Made by a program: the position numbers and the translations under genes. From Polaromonas sp. (lineage in GTDB: Bacteria > Pseudomonadota > Gammaproteobacteria > Burkholderiales > Burkholderiaceae_C), in contig NZ_JACDDD010000018.1 in the NCBI RefSeq assembly GCF_013817205.1, positions 1-50,450 on the forward strand: DNA of 50,450 bases, given 5' to 3'. This document shows positions 25,266 through 35,134 of this stretch, piece after piece (the stretch's first letter is position 1; each line of letters starts with the position of its first letter). A model generated the notes under the pieces. The model did no database searches, was not told where the DNA came from, and worked only from the letters and a program-made list of their open reading frames with translations.

Positions 25266-28200
25266 ATGAACGCACCCCTGCCTGAACACATCCGCAAGGC
25301 GCTCGAGACGGTGACTTTGGACGACAAATATTCGTTGGACTATGGTCAGGCTTTCATGAGCGGCGTCCAGGCGCTCGTCAAGCTGCCCATGTTGCAGCGC
25401 CAGCGCGACGCCCTGCAGGGCAAAAACACCGCAGGCTTCATCAGCGGTTACCGCGGCTCGCCGCTCGGTGGTTATGACCAGTCCCTTGTGAAAGCCGCGC
25501 CTTTCCTGAAGGCGCAGAACATCGTGTTCCAGCCGGGTGTCAATGAGGAGCTGGCTGCCACCGCACTGTGGGGCACGCAGCAACTGGGCTTCTCGCCGCC
25601 CGGTACCAACAAGTTCGACGGTGTGTTTGGCATCTGGTATGGCAAGGGCCCGGGCGTGGACCGATGCTCTGACGTGTTCAAACACGCCAACATGGCAGGC
25701 ACCACGCCCTGGGGCGGCGTGATTGCCGTGGCCGGCGACGACCATGTGGCCAAAAGCTCGACCGCCGCGCACCAGAGCGACCACATCTTCAAGGCCTGCG
25801 GTCTACCGGTGTTTTTCCCGGCCAATGTGCAGGAGATTCTCGACCTTGGCGTACACGCCTTTGCGATGAGCCGCTTTTCAGGCGTCTGGGCCGGCATGAA
25901 AACCATCCAGGAAATTGTCGAGTCCAGCGCCACGGCGATGATTGACCCCGTGCGCGTGCAGATCAAGCTGCCGACCGACTTCCAGATGCCGCCGGGCGGC
26001 CTGCATATCCGATGGCCCGACCATGCGCTGGAGCAGGAGGCGCGCTTGTTTGACTACAAGTGGTACGCCGCGCTTGCATACATCCGAGCGAATCGGCTGA
26101 ACTACAACGTGATCGAAGGCCCGAACGACCGTTTTGGGATCATCGCCAGCGGCAAGGCTTACAACGACACGCGCCAGGCCTTGATCGACCTGGGGCTGGA
26201 CGACGATGCCTGTCGCCAGCTGGGCATCCGCCTGCACAAGGTCGGCGTGGTTTGGCCTCTTGAAGCCCAGTTGACACGCGAGTTCGCCACCGGCCTGCAG
26301 GAGATTCTGGTTGTCGAGGAGAAGCGTCAGGTCATTGAATACCAGCTCAAGGAAGAGCTCTACAACTGGCGCCCGGACGTGCGGCCCAATGTGCTGGGAA
26401 AGTTCAGCGAGCCTGAGGGCGATTTTTCGGGCGGTGAATGGTCCATGCCCAACCCCATGGCCAACACCTTGCTGCGCGCCAATGCCGACCTGTCGCCGGC
26501 CATCATTGCCCGGGCGATTGCGCAGCGCCTCAAAAAGATGGGCGTGGATGGCGACATGGCCGCGCGCATCGACGCGCAGCTTGCCATCCTGCAAGCCAAA
26601 GAGCGGTCCATGCAGGTACTGGAAGTCAAGGGCGACCGCGCGCCCTGGTTCTGCTCGGGTTGCCCGCACAACACCTCGACTGTGGTGCCCGAAGGTTCAC
26701 GCGCCATGGGTGGTATTGGGTGCCATTTCATGGCCACCTGGATGGACCGTTCCACGATCGGCTTCACCCAAATGGGCGGCGAAGGCGTGCCTTGGGTCGG
26801 GCAGCAGCCTTTCACCACCGACCAGCATATTTTTGCCAACCTCGGTGACGGCACGTACTTTCACAGCGGCTCGCTGGCGGTGCGCCAGTCGATTGCCGCC
26901 GGCGTCAACATCACCTACAAGATTCTCTACAACGATGCGGTGGCCATGACCGGTGGCCAGCAGGTGGGAGAACGGCCCGAAGGCCATTCGGTGGTGCAGA
27001 TTGCCCAGTCCATGCGCGCCGAAGGTGTTGCCAAAATTGTGGTGGTGACCGACGAGCCGGAAAAATACGACAACGTGACGCTGGTCGAAGGCGTGGCGGT
27101 GCACCACCGCGACGAGCTCGATGCGATCCAGCGGCAGTTCCGCGAGATCAAGGGCACGACCGTCATCATTTATGACCAGACCTGCGCCACCGAGAAACGC
27201 CGGCGCCGCAAGCGCGGCACCCTGATCGATCCCGCCGTGCGTGTGGTCATCAACGAGCTGGTCTGCGAAGGCTGTGGCGACTGCAGCGTGCAGTCCAACT
27301 GCCTGAGCGTGGAGCCGCTGGAAACCGAATTCGGCCGCAAGCGCCAGATCAACCAGTCCACCTGCAACAAGGACATGTCCTGCCTCAAGGGTTTTTGCCC
27401 GAGCTTTGTCACGGTTGAAGGTGGTCAACTCAAGAAAAAAGCCAAGGGCAAGACGCCTTCGCCCTTCGAGATGGGTCCGCTACCCGAGCCGCGCATCCCC
27501 GCCACCGAAGGCGTGGACGGCAAGGTCTGGGGCATCGTGGTGGCCGGCGTCGGCGGCACCGGCGTCATCACCATCGGCCAGTTGCTGGGCATGGCCGGCC
27601 ACATCGAGGGCAAGGGCATCGTTACCCAGGACGCTGGCGGCCTGGCGCAAAAAGGCGGCGCCACCTGGAGCCATGTGCTGATCGGCGCCAGCCTGGGGGA
27701 CATCCGCACCACCCGCGTTGGCATGGCTGGGGCCGATCTGATCATCGGCTGCGACCCGATCGTGACGGCCGGAAAGGAGACGGTGCTGCGCATGCGCGAG
27801 GGCCGCACGCATGTGGCGCTCAATTCCTACAGCACGCCGACGGCGGCATTTGTGCATAACGCCAACTGGCAGAACCCGGCCGACGCCTGTGCCGCAGAGA
27901 TCGTCAAGGCGGTGGGGGTGGCTGGCGTCGGCGCCTTCAATGCCGACGCGGCGTCGACCAAACTGATGGGCGACAGCATTTACACCAACCCCATGATGCT
28001 GGGCTACGCCTGGCAAAAGGGCTGGATCCCGCTGCAATATGCGTCGCTGATGCGCGCCATCGAGCTCAATGCCGTCGCCGTGGAGAACAACAAGACGGCT
28101 TTCGAGTGGGGCCGCCGCGCGGCCCACGACCTGGCCGCAATGGAAAAGCTGTTCGCCTCTGCGCAAGTGATTGCCATGCCGGCTCCGCGCCAGGGTCTGC

Positions 28201-28847
28201 AGGACCTGGTCGCGCGCCGGGTGGCATTTCTCACGGCGTATCAGAACGCGGCTTACGCCAAACGTTACGAAAATTTGGTAGGCCGCGTGCAGCAGACTGA
28301 ATCGGCGCTGGGCAAGACTCAATTGAGCGAGGCCGTCGCCCGCTACCTGTTCAAGCTCATGGCCTGCAAGGACGAGTACGAAGTGGCCCGTCTGCACACC
28401 GACCGCAGCTTCCATGACAAGGTGGGGGCGATGTTTGAAGGCGACTACAAGCTCAATTACCACCTGGCGCCGCCCATCATCGCCAAAACCAATGACAGGG
28501 GTGAGCTGCAAAAGCAGAAGTTTGGCCCCTGGATGTTGACCGGCTTCAAAGTGCTGGCCAAGCTCAAGGGTTTGCGCGGCACCGCACTGGATCCCTTTGG
28601 CCGGACTGAGGAGCGCCGGATGGAGCGGGCGCTCATCGTCCAGTATGAAAGCTGCATTGAGGAGATCCTGCATTCTCTGACCGCCGGCAACCATGCGGCG
28701 GCGGTGGATGTGGCGCGTATCCCTGAGCTGATCAAGGGTTATGGCCATGTGAAGGCGCGTCATGTCGAGCAGGCGCAGCTGCAGTGGACCGTTGCGTTGG
28801 CGGCATTCCGCCAGCCGCAGGCTGTCAGGCCGCAGTTGGCCGCCTGA
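25266..28847 (+). CDS. Fused indolepyruvate:ferredoxin oxidoreductase
   Basis: This is a 1193-residue enzyme that oxidatively decarboxylates arylpyruvates (transamination products of Trp, Phe and Tyr) to aryl-acetyl-CoA. It combines parts separate in archaeal IorAB. The N-terminal half has GYRGSPLGGYD and the thiamine-diphosphate region (CSGCPHNTS near residue 462, NLGDGTYFHSGS). A cysteine-rich iron-sulfur segment follows near 666-715 (VCEGCGDCSVQSNCLS, then CNKDMSCLKGFCPSF). The C-terminal gamma-type domain begins at GVGGTGVITIGQLLG near residue 760. GGAGA precedes the start. The divergent Lrp gene suggests amino-acid-dependent regulation. Confidence 0.93.
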   Translation: MNAPLPEHIRKALETVTLDDKYSLDYGQAFMSGVQALVKLPMLQRQRDALQGKNTAGFISGYRGSPLGGYDQSLVKAAPFLKAQNIVFQPGVNEELAATALWGTQQLGFSPPGTNKFDGVFGIWYGKGPGVDRCSDVFKHANMAGTTPWGGVIAVAGDDHVAKSSTAAHQSDHIFKACGLPVFFPANVQEILDLGVHAFAMSRFSGVWAGMKTIQEIVESSATAMIDPVRVQIKLPTDFQMPPGGLHIRWPDHALEQEARLFDYKWYAALAYIRANRLNYNVIEGPNDRFGIIASGKAYNDTRQALIDLGLDDDACRQLGIRLHKVGVVWPLEAQLTREFATGLQEILVVEEKRQVIEYQLKEELYNWRPDVRPNVLGKFSEPEGDFSGGEWSMPNPMANTLLRANADLSPAIIARAIAQRLKKMGVDGDMAARIDAQLAILQAKERSMQVLEVKGDRAPWFCSGCPHNTSTVVPEGSRAMGGIGCHFMATWMDRSTIGFTQMGGEGVPWVGQQPFTTDQHIFANLGDGTYFHSGSLAVRQSIAAGVNITYKILYNDAVAMTGGQQVGERPEGHSVVQIAQSMRAEGVAKIVVVTDEPEKYDNVTLVEGVAVHHRDELDAIQRQFREIKGTTVIIYDQTCATEKRRRRKRGTLIDPAVRVVINELVCEGCGDCSVQSNCLSVEPLETEFGRKRQINQSTCNKDMSCLKGFCPSFVTVEGGQLKKKAKGKTPSPFEMGPLPEPRIPATEGVDGKVWGIVVAGVGGTGVITIGQLLGMAGHIEGKGIVTQDAGGLAQKGGATWSHVLIGASLGDIRTTRVGMAGADLIIGCDPIVTAGKETVLRMREGRTHVALNSYSTPTAAFVHNANWQNPADACAAEIVKAVGVAGVGAFNADAASTKLMGDSIYTNPMMLGYAWQKGWIPLQYASLMRAIELNAVAVENNKTAFEWGRRAAHDLAAMEKLFASAQVIAMPAPRQGLQDLVARRVAFLTAYQNAAYAKRYENLVGRVQQTESALGKTQLSEAVARYLFKLMACKDEYEVARLHTDRSFHDKVGAMFEGDYKLNYHLAPPIIAKTNDRGELQKQKFGPWMLTGFKVLAKLKGLRGTALDPFGRTEERRMERALIVQYESCIEEILHSLTAGNHAAAVDVARIPELIKGYGHVKARHVEQAQLQWTVALAAFRQPQAVRPQLAA

Positions 28848-29023
28848 CGCCGTACGCCCCCGGCGCAGAAAAGCAGTGTTTTCCCCGCGCCCGCCCGTTT
28901 CGGGTGCAGAGCCCCCGCCAGGCCACGGGTTACAGCTTCTTACCCGTAACCGGCCGCATACAATCAGGCCCTCTGCGCCCGCGGTGTGACCGGGCGTGCC
29001 TTACCCTTGTTGTGGAGTCTGCT

Positions 29024-29356
29024 GTGTTTATTTCTTCCGCGTTTGCCCAAACCGCCCCCGCTGCTGCTGCCGAAGGCGGCATGATGTCTTCGCTCACCAG
29101 CATGTTGCCGCTGGTGCTGATGTTTGTGGTGCTTTACTTCGTGATGATCCGCCCGCAGATGAAAAAGCAGAAGGAGCACCGCGCCATGATCGATGCGATC
29201 GCCAAGGGCGACGAGGTCGTGACGGCAGGCGGCCTGCTCGGCAAGGTCACGAAAATGGGTGAAGCCTACTTGGGTGTTGAAGTTGCCAGCGGGGTTGAAA
29301 TCCAGCTGCAGCGCAGCGCCATCGTGCAGGTCCTGCCAAAAGGCAGCATCAAGTAA
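29024..29356 (+). CDS. yajC: Preprotein translocase subunit YajC
   Basis: This is a 110-residue membrane protein of the SecDF-YajC complex. It has a short N-terminus, one membrane helix (LPLVLMFVVLYFVMIRPQ, about residues 27-44) ending in the family motif RPQMKKQKEH, and a small soluble domain with GDEVVTAGGLLGKV. The GTG at 29024 is chosen because GGAG lies 6 bases upstream and the frame's 5' extension is unlike YajC. TACAAT at 28959-28964 is a possible -10 box. It is followed by secD and secF. Confidence 0.93.
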   Translation: MFISSAFAQTAPAAAAEGGMMSSLTSMLPLVLMFVVLYFVMIRPQMKKQKEHRAMIDAIAKGDEVVTAGGLLGKVTKMGEAYLGVEVASGVEIQLQRSAIVQVLPKGSIK

Positions 29357-29432
29357 GCAGAAGACGGTTTCCCCTCAGGGCCGGCCCGCGCTGGCCCGTC
29401 CAGTCCCTTCGTTTCCCAGGAACAGTACGCTC

Positions 29433-31334
29433 ATGAATCGTTATCCGGTCTGGAAGTACGCGATCATCGTCGCCGCCTTGCTGATTGCCGCGTTGTACAC
29501 GCTGCCCAACTTTTTTGGCGAAGCGCCAGCCGTGCAGGTGTCCAGCGCGAAAACCAGCGTGAAGATTGACAGCACCACGGTGACGCGCGTGGAGCAGGCC
29601 CTCAAGGACGCCAACATCGTCCCCGAAGCGGTGAATTTTGACGCCACGTCGGTCAGGGCGCGCTTTGGCGATACCGACACGCAGCTCAAGGCCAAGGATG
29701 CGATTCAAAAGACCTTGTCGCCTGACCCCTCAAATCCTTCCTACATCGTGGCGCTCAACCTGCTGTCGCGCTCACCTGCGTGGCTGACCGCGCTGGGCGC
29801 GCGGCCCATGTACCTGGGACTGGATTTGCGCGGCGGTGTGCATTTCATGCTGCAGGTGGACATGCAGGCGGCGCTGACGAAAAAAGCCGAGTCGCTGGCT
29901 GGTGACCTGCGGCTGGTGCTGCGCGAGAAGAATATCCGCCACGGCGGGATCAATCGCAACGGCCAGGCCATCGAACTGAAGTTCCGCGATACCGCCGCGC
30001 TGGAAGCAGCCAAGCGGATTTTTCAGGACCAGTTTGCAGACTTGCAGATGGTGGAGACCCCTGACGGTGCCGAATACCGTGTGGTGGCACGCATCAAACC
30101 GGAAGCGGCCAGGCTGGTCCAGGACCAGGCACTCAAGCAGAACATGGTGACGCTGCACAACCGCATCAATGAACTGGGTGTGGCCGAGCCGGTGATCCAG
30201 CAGCAGGGCGTGGACCGCATCGTGGTGCAGCTTCCCGGGGTGCAGGACACGGCCAAGGCCAAGGACATCCTGGGTCGCACCGCCACGCTGGAAATGCGCC
30301 TGGTCGATGAAAGCAGCGAAGGCCGGGCGGCTGAACTTGGCTCCGGGGCCGTGCCTTTCGGCTCGGAGCGTTTTCTCGAGCGTGACGGCCGGGCCGTCAT
30401 TGTCAAGAAGCAGGTGATCCTCACCGGCGAAAGCCTGACCGATGCCCAGCCCGGCTTCGATTCGCAGAGCCAGCAGCCCAAGGTCGATTTGACTGTGGAT
30501 GCCAAGGGTGGCCGCATCATGCGCGACACCAGCCGTGAAAACGTCAAGAAACGCATGGCCATCGTACTGTTTGAAAAAGGCAAGGGCGAGGTTCTGACGG
30601 CGCCGGTGATCCAGAGCGAGTTGGGCAACCGCTTCCAGATTTCGGGCTCTATGAGTGTGGTTGAGGCCAACGATCTGGCCTTGTTGCTGCGCGCCGGTTC
30701 ACTCGCAGCGCCCATGGAAATCATCGAGGAGCGCACGATTGGCCCCAGCCTGGGCGCAGAAAACATTGCCAAGGGATTCAACAGCGTGGCTTGGGGTTTC
30801 CTGGTGATCGTCGCGTTCATGGCGGGTTATTACATGTTGTTCGGCCTGTTTTCCGGGCTGGCGCTGGCGGTGAACCTGATGCTGCTGGTGGCCGTGTTGT
30901 CCATGCTGCAGGCAACCCTCACCTTGCCGGGCATGGCGGCAATGGCGCTGGCCCTGGGCATGGCGATTGACTCCAACGTGCTGATCAATGAACGCGTGCG
31001 GGAAGAGTTGCGCAATGGCGCATCGGCGCAGGCTGCCATTCACACCGGCTACGAGCGCGCCTGGGCCACCATTCTGGATTCGAACATCACGACGCTGATT
31101 GCCGGCGTGGCCCTGCTGGCCTTCGGATCGGGGCCTGTGCGAGGGTTTGCCGTGGTCCACACCATTGGCATCCTGACCAGCATGTTCTCGGCGGTATTTT
31201 TCTCGCGCGGACTGGTCAATCTCTGGTACGGTCGGCAAAAAAAGCTCAAATCCGTGTCCATAGGTACGATTTGGCGTCCGGCTGGCGACGCCGGGGTTCC
31301 CGCCAAGTCCGGCACCTCAGCACCGTCGGCCTAG
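29433..31334 (+). CDS. secD: Protein translocase subunit SecD
   Basis: This is a 633-residue inner-membrane protein that, with SecF, uses the proton gradient to finish protein export. It has the first membrane helix at residues 6-24 (WKYAIIVAALLIAALYTLP), the marker MYLGLDLRGGVHFMLQVD, the periplasmic P1 domain, and the C-terminal five-helix part with GAENIAKGFNS and LALGMAIDSNVLINERVRE. The start at 29433 has AGGAA upstream and lies 76 bp after yajC. The C-terminal tail after the last helix is Ala/Pro-rich and likely disordered. Confidence 0.96.
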   Translation: MNRYPVWKYAIIVAALLIAALYTLPNFFGEAPAVQVSSAKTSVKIDSTTVTRVEQALKDANIVPEAVNFDATSVRARFGDTDTQLKAKDAIQKTLSPDPSNPSYIVALNLLSRSPAWLTALGARPMYLGLDLRGGVHFMLQVDMQAALTKKAESLAGDLRLVLREKNIRHGGINRNGQAIELKFRDTAALEAAKRIFQDQFADLQMVETPDGAEYRVVARIKPEAARLVQDQALKQNMVTLHNRINELGVAEPVIQQQGVDRIVVQLPGVQDTAKAKDILGRTATLEMRLVDESSEGRAAELGSGAVPFGSERFLERDGRAVIVKKQVILTGESLTDAQPGFDSQSQQPKVDLTVDAKGGRIMRDTSRENVKKRMAIVLFEKGKGEVLTAPVIQSELGNRFQISGSMSVVEANDLALLLRAGSLAAPMEIIEERTIGPSLGAENIAKGFNSVAWGFLVIVAFMAGYYMLFGLFSGLALAVNLMLLVAVLSMLQATLTLPGMAAMALALGMAIDSNVLINERVREELRNGASAQAAIHTGYERAWATILDSNITTLIAGVALLAFGSGPVRGFAVVHTIGILTSMFSAVFFSRGLVNLWYGRQKKLKSVSIGTIWRPAGDAGVPAKSGTSAPSA

Positions 31335-31359
31335 ACAACAGAACAAGAAAGAGGACCTC

Positions 31360-32316
31360 ATGGAATTTTTCAAGATCCGCAAGGACATCCCGTTCATGCG
31401 GCATGCCCTGGTCTTCAATGTGATCTCGTTCACGACCTTTGCGTTGGCGGTGTTTTTCCTGTTCTCGCGCGGACTGCACCTGTCCGTGGAATTCACCGGT
31501 GGCACGGTGATGGAAGTGAGCTACTCCCAGCCCGCTGATGTCGAGAAGGTTCGCGGTACCGTCGCCGGTCTCGGCTTTACTGATGTGCAAGTGCAGAATT
31601 TCGGCACGACGCGGGACGTGATCATTCGACTACCGGCGCAAAAAGGCGTGACCACCGCGCAACAAAGCGACAAGGTGATGGAAGCCTTGAGGACCGGGGA
31701 CCCACAGATCGTGTTGCGCCGGACCGAGTTTGTCGGTCCGCAGGTCGGGGAGGAGCTGGCCCAGGATGGTCTGAAGGCGCTGGCCATGGTGGTGGTCGGC
31801 ATCATGATTTACTTGGCTTTCCGCTTTGAGTGGAAGTACGCGGTGGCAGCCATCATTGCCAACTTGCATGATGTCGTCATCATCCTCGGCTTTTTTGCGT
31901 TCTTCCAGTGGGAGTTTTCACTGGCGGTGCTGGCCGCGGTGCTGGCGGTGCTCGGCTATTCGGTCAACGAATCGGTGGTGATTTTTGACCGGATCCGCGA
32001 GAATTTCCGTCGCTATCGCAAGATGGACACTGTCCAGATCATTGACAACGCCATCACCTCAACCATCAGCCGCACCATCATCACCCATGGCTCCACGCAG
32101 ATCATGGTGCTGTCGATGCTGCTGTTCGGCGGGCCGACGCTGTTTTACTTTGCGCTGGCGCTGACCATTGGTATCTTGTTCGGCATCTACTCATCCGTGT
32201 TTGTGGCCGCCGCGATTGCGATGTGGCTGGGCATCAAGCGTGAAGACCTGGTCAAACCGTCTTCGGGCAAAAAGGACGAGAACCCGAACGATCCCAATGC
32301 CGGAGCCGCGGTGTAA
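31360..32316 (+). CDS. secF: Protein translocase subunit SecF
   Basis: This is the 318-residue partner of SecD. The markers are the N-terminal helix after FMRHALVFN, LSVEFTGGTVMEV (the SecF GG motif), and the membrane block with GYSVNESVVIFDRIREN and TLFYFALALTIGILFGIYSS. It follows secD by 25 bp with a GAGG ribosome site. The C-terminus is short and charged. Confidence 0.96.
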   Translation: MEFFKIRKDIPFMRHALVFNVISFTTFALAVFFLFSRGLHLSVEFTGGTVMEVSYSQPADVEKVRGTVAGLGFTDVQVQNFGTTRDVIIRLPAQKGVTTAQQSDKVMEALRTGDPQIVLRRTEFVGPQVGEELAQDGLKALAMVVVGIMIYLAFRFEWKYAVAAIIANLHDVVIILGFFAFFQWEFSLAVLAAVLAVLGYSVNESVVIFDRIRENFRRYRKMDTVQIIDNAITSTISRTIITHGSTQIMVLSMLLFGGPTLFYFALALTIGILFGIYSSVFVAAAIAMWLGIKREDLVKPSSGKKDENPNDPNAGAAV

Positions 32317-32342
32317 GCTGATGCTCCAGAATTGACACGGCC

Positions 32343-34961
32343 GTGGCTGCAAACAACAAACAAGACCTTCGCCTCGCACGGCAGGCGCGTGAGCAGTTTG
32401 TCGCTTGTGCTGCAGAGGTGATGCCCGCCCTGGCGTCAGAGATCAAGGCCCGGCTGTCGGCAGCAATGGATGAAGCGGGCAATGCCCGCGAGATGCAGGA
32501 CCGTCGCGACGGCTGGATTTCCTTTCAGGAAAACGAAATCATCTGGATCAACGCCACCACGGACGCCTGGAAGAAAGCACTGGCCGCCCCGGAGGCAACC
32601 TATTCCATGCCGCTGGACAGCGGGAAATTCGAGCTGATGGGCAACGAGGTCATGGAGAACAAGATTCTCGCCTCGCGGCTGGCCCTGCGGTTGCTGGACA
32701 GTGCCAGCTGGGAACTCAATGATCTGCGCCTGCGTATTCAGGGCCTGGAGGGCGTCTCCGAATTGCCCAAGGAAGACATCCTGCGGCCCGAGGTGCTGTC
32801 ACAAAACCTGGTCGAGCAGTGGACACTGGCGCCGTTGTCGCGGGAGTTGTGGCTGACGGTCCAGGACCTGATCCAGCAACGACTGACCGCGCATCTGCTG
32901 GAAGCGTACCGCGCAGCTAACGAATTCCTGATCAAGGAAAATGTCATGGTCGACATCGACCGCCGGGCGCTTGTCAAACGCACGCCCTCTGCAGCGCTCA
33001 ACCCCCCAGCTACCATGCCGCCCCGGCCGACAGGTCTATCGGCGGGCGAGCGGGCATCCCTCTTGGAAGCCTCCCCGGGCGGCAGGCCCGGAGATGGCGG
33101 GTCGAGTGGATCAGGCGGATCCGGTCGAAACGGCGGCGGATCGGAGGACACGGGTTGGGACACTGCGAATGATTTTGTGTCGGATTCCAGCGGGCCCGAC
33201 GCGGAGCCCGCGGGTCGCTATGGAGCATCTTCGGGTGTCGGTGGTTCCGATGGCACCTCAGGAAGTCGCGGCACGGCGTCGGGCGGTGCCAGTGGAGGTG
33301 GCGGTACCGGCGGCCCGGGAAGGAGCGCTCGGGCCGGTGGCGGCAGTGGGCGGGGCGGCAGATCCGGCGGCGCGAGGGCTGGCTCGGAAACGGTTGCCAC
33401 CAGGCTCGACATCCAGGACGAAACGCGCATGCAAACCGGCACCTCGCCGCTGGCGCGAGCGCGCATGCGGGCACAGGGTGTCATGGGGCACCTCAAGCGG
33501 CTGCTGTCGGACCATGCCGTCGAGTTTGACCAGACCCAATCGCACCAGCCTTCGCCGCAATTGGCGCAGGCGTTGGCCAGGGTGCCGTCTGGCGGTAGCG
33601 GGGGTGAGGGCGGCGCCAGTTATGAAGGCACCATGGTCGATGCACCGGACCAGATTTACGGCGCGGTGCAGGTCGAGGAGGTGGCTGGCGCCCTGCGCCA
33701 GCGCACTGCCGCCCTCAAGCAGGCGGCGACCACGTCCAGTGAAAAGGCCACCATCGAAATCGTGGCGCTGATGTTTCAGAGCATCCTGGCGGAGGACCGC
33801 ATTCCGCCCGCCATGCGGGTGTGGTTTGCCCGGCTGCAGATGCCGGTGCTGCGCGTGGCAATTTCCGAGCCTGAATTTTTTGGATCGCTGCAGCACCCGG
33901 CTCGCCGTCTGATCGACCGAATGGGATCCTGCGTGCTGGGCTTCGACGCCACGGTGTCGGGCGGCGCGCTTGAAATCGAGGTCAAGCGTGTGGTGCAGGT
34001 AATCGAGCAGTACCCCGAGACCGGGCGCCGTGTGTTTCAGCTGGTTTACGACGAATTCCAGAAATTTCTGTCGAAGTTTCTTTCCGAGCAAGGCAGTGCC
34101 GCTCGGGTGGTCACCTTGGCCCAGCAACTCGAGCAAAAAGAGACCATGGCCATCCAGTACACGATTGAGATGCGCAGCATGCTCAATGACATGCCGGTGC
34201 GCGAGGAGATCCGCGAATTCCTGTTCAAGACATGGGCTGAAGTGCTGGCGATCGCCGCGATGAAAAACGGTCCCCAGCACAAGGACACGATCACGCTCAA
34301 GCAGGCCGCAGCTGATCTGGTCTGGGCGGCGAGCGCCAAGCCCAACCGCAATGACCGTGCGCGCGTGATCGCCGATTTGCCCAAGCTGTTACAACTTCTT
34401 CGAATGGGCATGGCCATGCTGGGCATGGCCACGCCGGTCCAGGACCAGCACCTGAAGACCATCAGCGACACCCTGGCCGATGCCTTCATGTCCAAGACCG
34501 ATGCGATTTCTGTCGAACGCATCGACGAGATGGCCAAGCGCCTGGCCAACCTGGAGGATTACCTCTCCGATGAGGACGTGGGCGATCTCCCGCTGGACAC
34601 TGAAAACCTGGTCATGATGATAGGCATCGACGCCTCCGATCTGGCGGTGATTGCCGACGGCGGCAGCCGGCCCAGCGAGGCCATGCGCGCCTGGGCGCAG
34701 GAACTTCAGCTCGGCGCATGGTTCAGTCTGGACCACAACGGCCAGCTCAGCCACGTGCAGTTCGCCTGGCGTAGCGACCGCAAGCAGTTGCATTTGTTCG
34801 CGACCACCGATGGCCGAAACTTCCTGATCCAGGCACGCCGCCTGGCGGCCTACCTGCAGGCTGGCCTGCTGGTGCCCACCGAAGATGAGGCGCTGACGGT
34901 GCGCGCCACGCGCGATGCGTTGGCCAAGCTCGATGCCAACCCGGAGCGCCTGCTCGGCTGA
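32343..34961 (+). CDS. DUF1631-family protein with glycine-rich linker
   Basis: This is an 872-residue cytoplasmic-looking protein (no signal or membrane helix) of the DUF1631 family, known mainly from beta- and gammaproteobacteria and of unknown function. A helical N-terminal part (about 1-235) is followed by a Gly/Ser/Arg low-complexity linker (about 236-350), then a long helical domain (DRIPPAMRVWFARLQMPVLRVA) and a C-terminal small beta region (LGAWFSLDHNGQLSHVQFAW and onward) that looks like a PilZ-type barrel. The GTG at 32343 is the longest reasonable start but has no clear ribosome site, so the exact start is uncertain. It is the last gene before repeat copy A4. Confidence 0.85.
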   Translation: MAANNKQDLRLARQAREQFVACAAEVMPALASEIKARLSAAMDEAGNAREMQDRRDGWISFQENEIIWINATTDAWKKALAAPEATYSMPLDSGKFELMGNEVMENKILASRLALRLLDSASWELNDLRLRIQGLEGVSELPKEDILRPEVLSQNLVEQWTLAPLSRELWLTVQDLIQQRLTAHLLEAYRAANEFLIKENVMVDIDRRALVKRTPSAALNPPATMPPRPTGLSAGERASLLEASPGGRPGDGGSSGSGGSGRNGGGSEDTGWDTANDFVSDSSGPDAEPAGRYGASSGVGGSDGTSGSRGTASGGASGGGGTGGPGRSARAGGGSGRGGRSGGARAGSETVATRLDIQDETRMQTGTSPLARARMRAQGVMGHLKRLLSDHAVEFDQTQSHQPSPQLAQALARVPSGGSGGEGGASYEGTMVDAPDQIYGAVQVEEVAGALRQRTAALKQAATTSSEKATIEIVALMFQSILAEDRIPPAMRVWFARLQMPVLRVAISEPEFFGSLQHPARRLIDRMGSCVLGFDATVSGGALEIEVKRVVQVIEQYPETGRRVFQLVYDEFQKFLSKFLSEQGSAARVVTLAQQLEQKETMAIQYTIEMRSMLNDMPVREEIREFLFKTWAEVLAIAAMKNGPQHKDTITLKQAAADLVWAASAKPNRNDRARVIADLPKLLQLLRMGMAMLGMATPVQDQHLKTISDTLADAFMSKTDAISVERIDEMAKRLANLEDYLSDEDVGDLPLDTENLVMMIGIDASDLAVIADGGSRPSEAMRAWAQELQLGAWFSLDHNGQLSHVQFAWRSDRKQLHLFATTDGRNFLIQARRLAAYLQAGLLVPTEDEALTVRATRDALAKLDANPERLLG

Positions 34962-34968
34962 AAATATC

Positions 34969-35067
34969 GCCCCCACGGTCGCTCACTGCGTGTAGCTCCC
35001 TGCCCCCCAAGGGGGCCGCTGCGCCTGCGGACTGGCGAAGCCAGATCCGCGGCCCCGGCTGGTTAAG
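34969..35067 (+). repeat. Family A dispersed repeat, copy A4
   Basis: The copy begins GCCCCCACGGTCGCTCACTG 7 bp after the DUF1631 stop and ends GCGGCCCCGGCTGG. Its core hairpin reads CTGGC-GAA-GCCAG where other copies read CCGGC-GAA-GCCGG: one base pair has changed on both sides, which supports folding. Confidence 0.85.
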
Positions 35068-35069
35068 AG

Positions 35070-35086
35070 GCGGCCCGGCAGGCCGC
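35070..35086. terminator. Short GC hairpin between convergent genes
   Basis: GCGGCC-CGGCA-GGCCGC, a 6-bp stem, lies between the DUF1631 gene and convergent smg. No T-run follows, so a terminator role is only suggested by position. Confidence 0.3.
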
Positions 35087-35134
35087 TTGACGAAGCAACC
35101 TTATGGCGACTTCCGCAGTGAGTGAACGTGGGGG

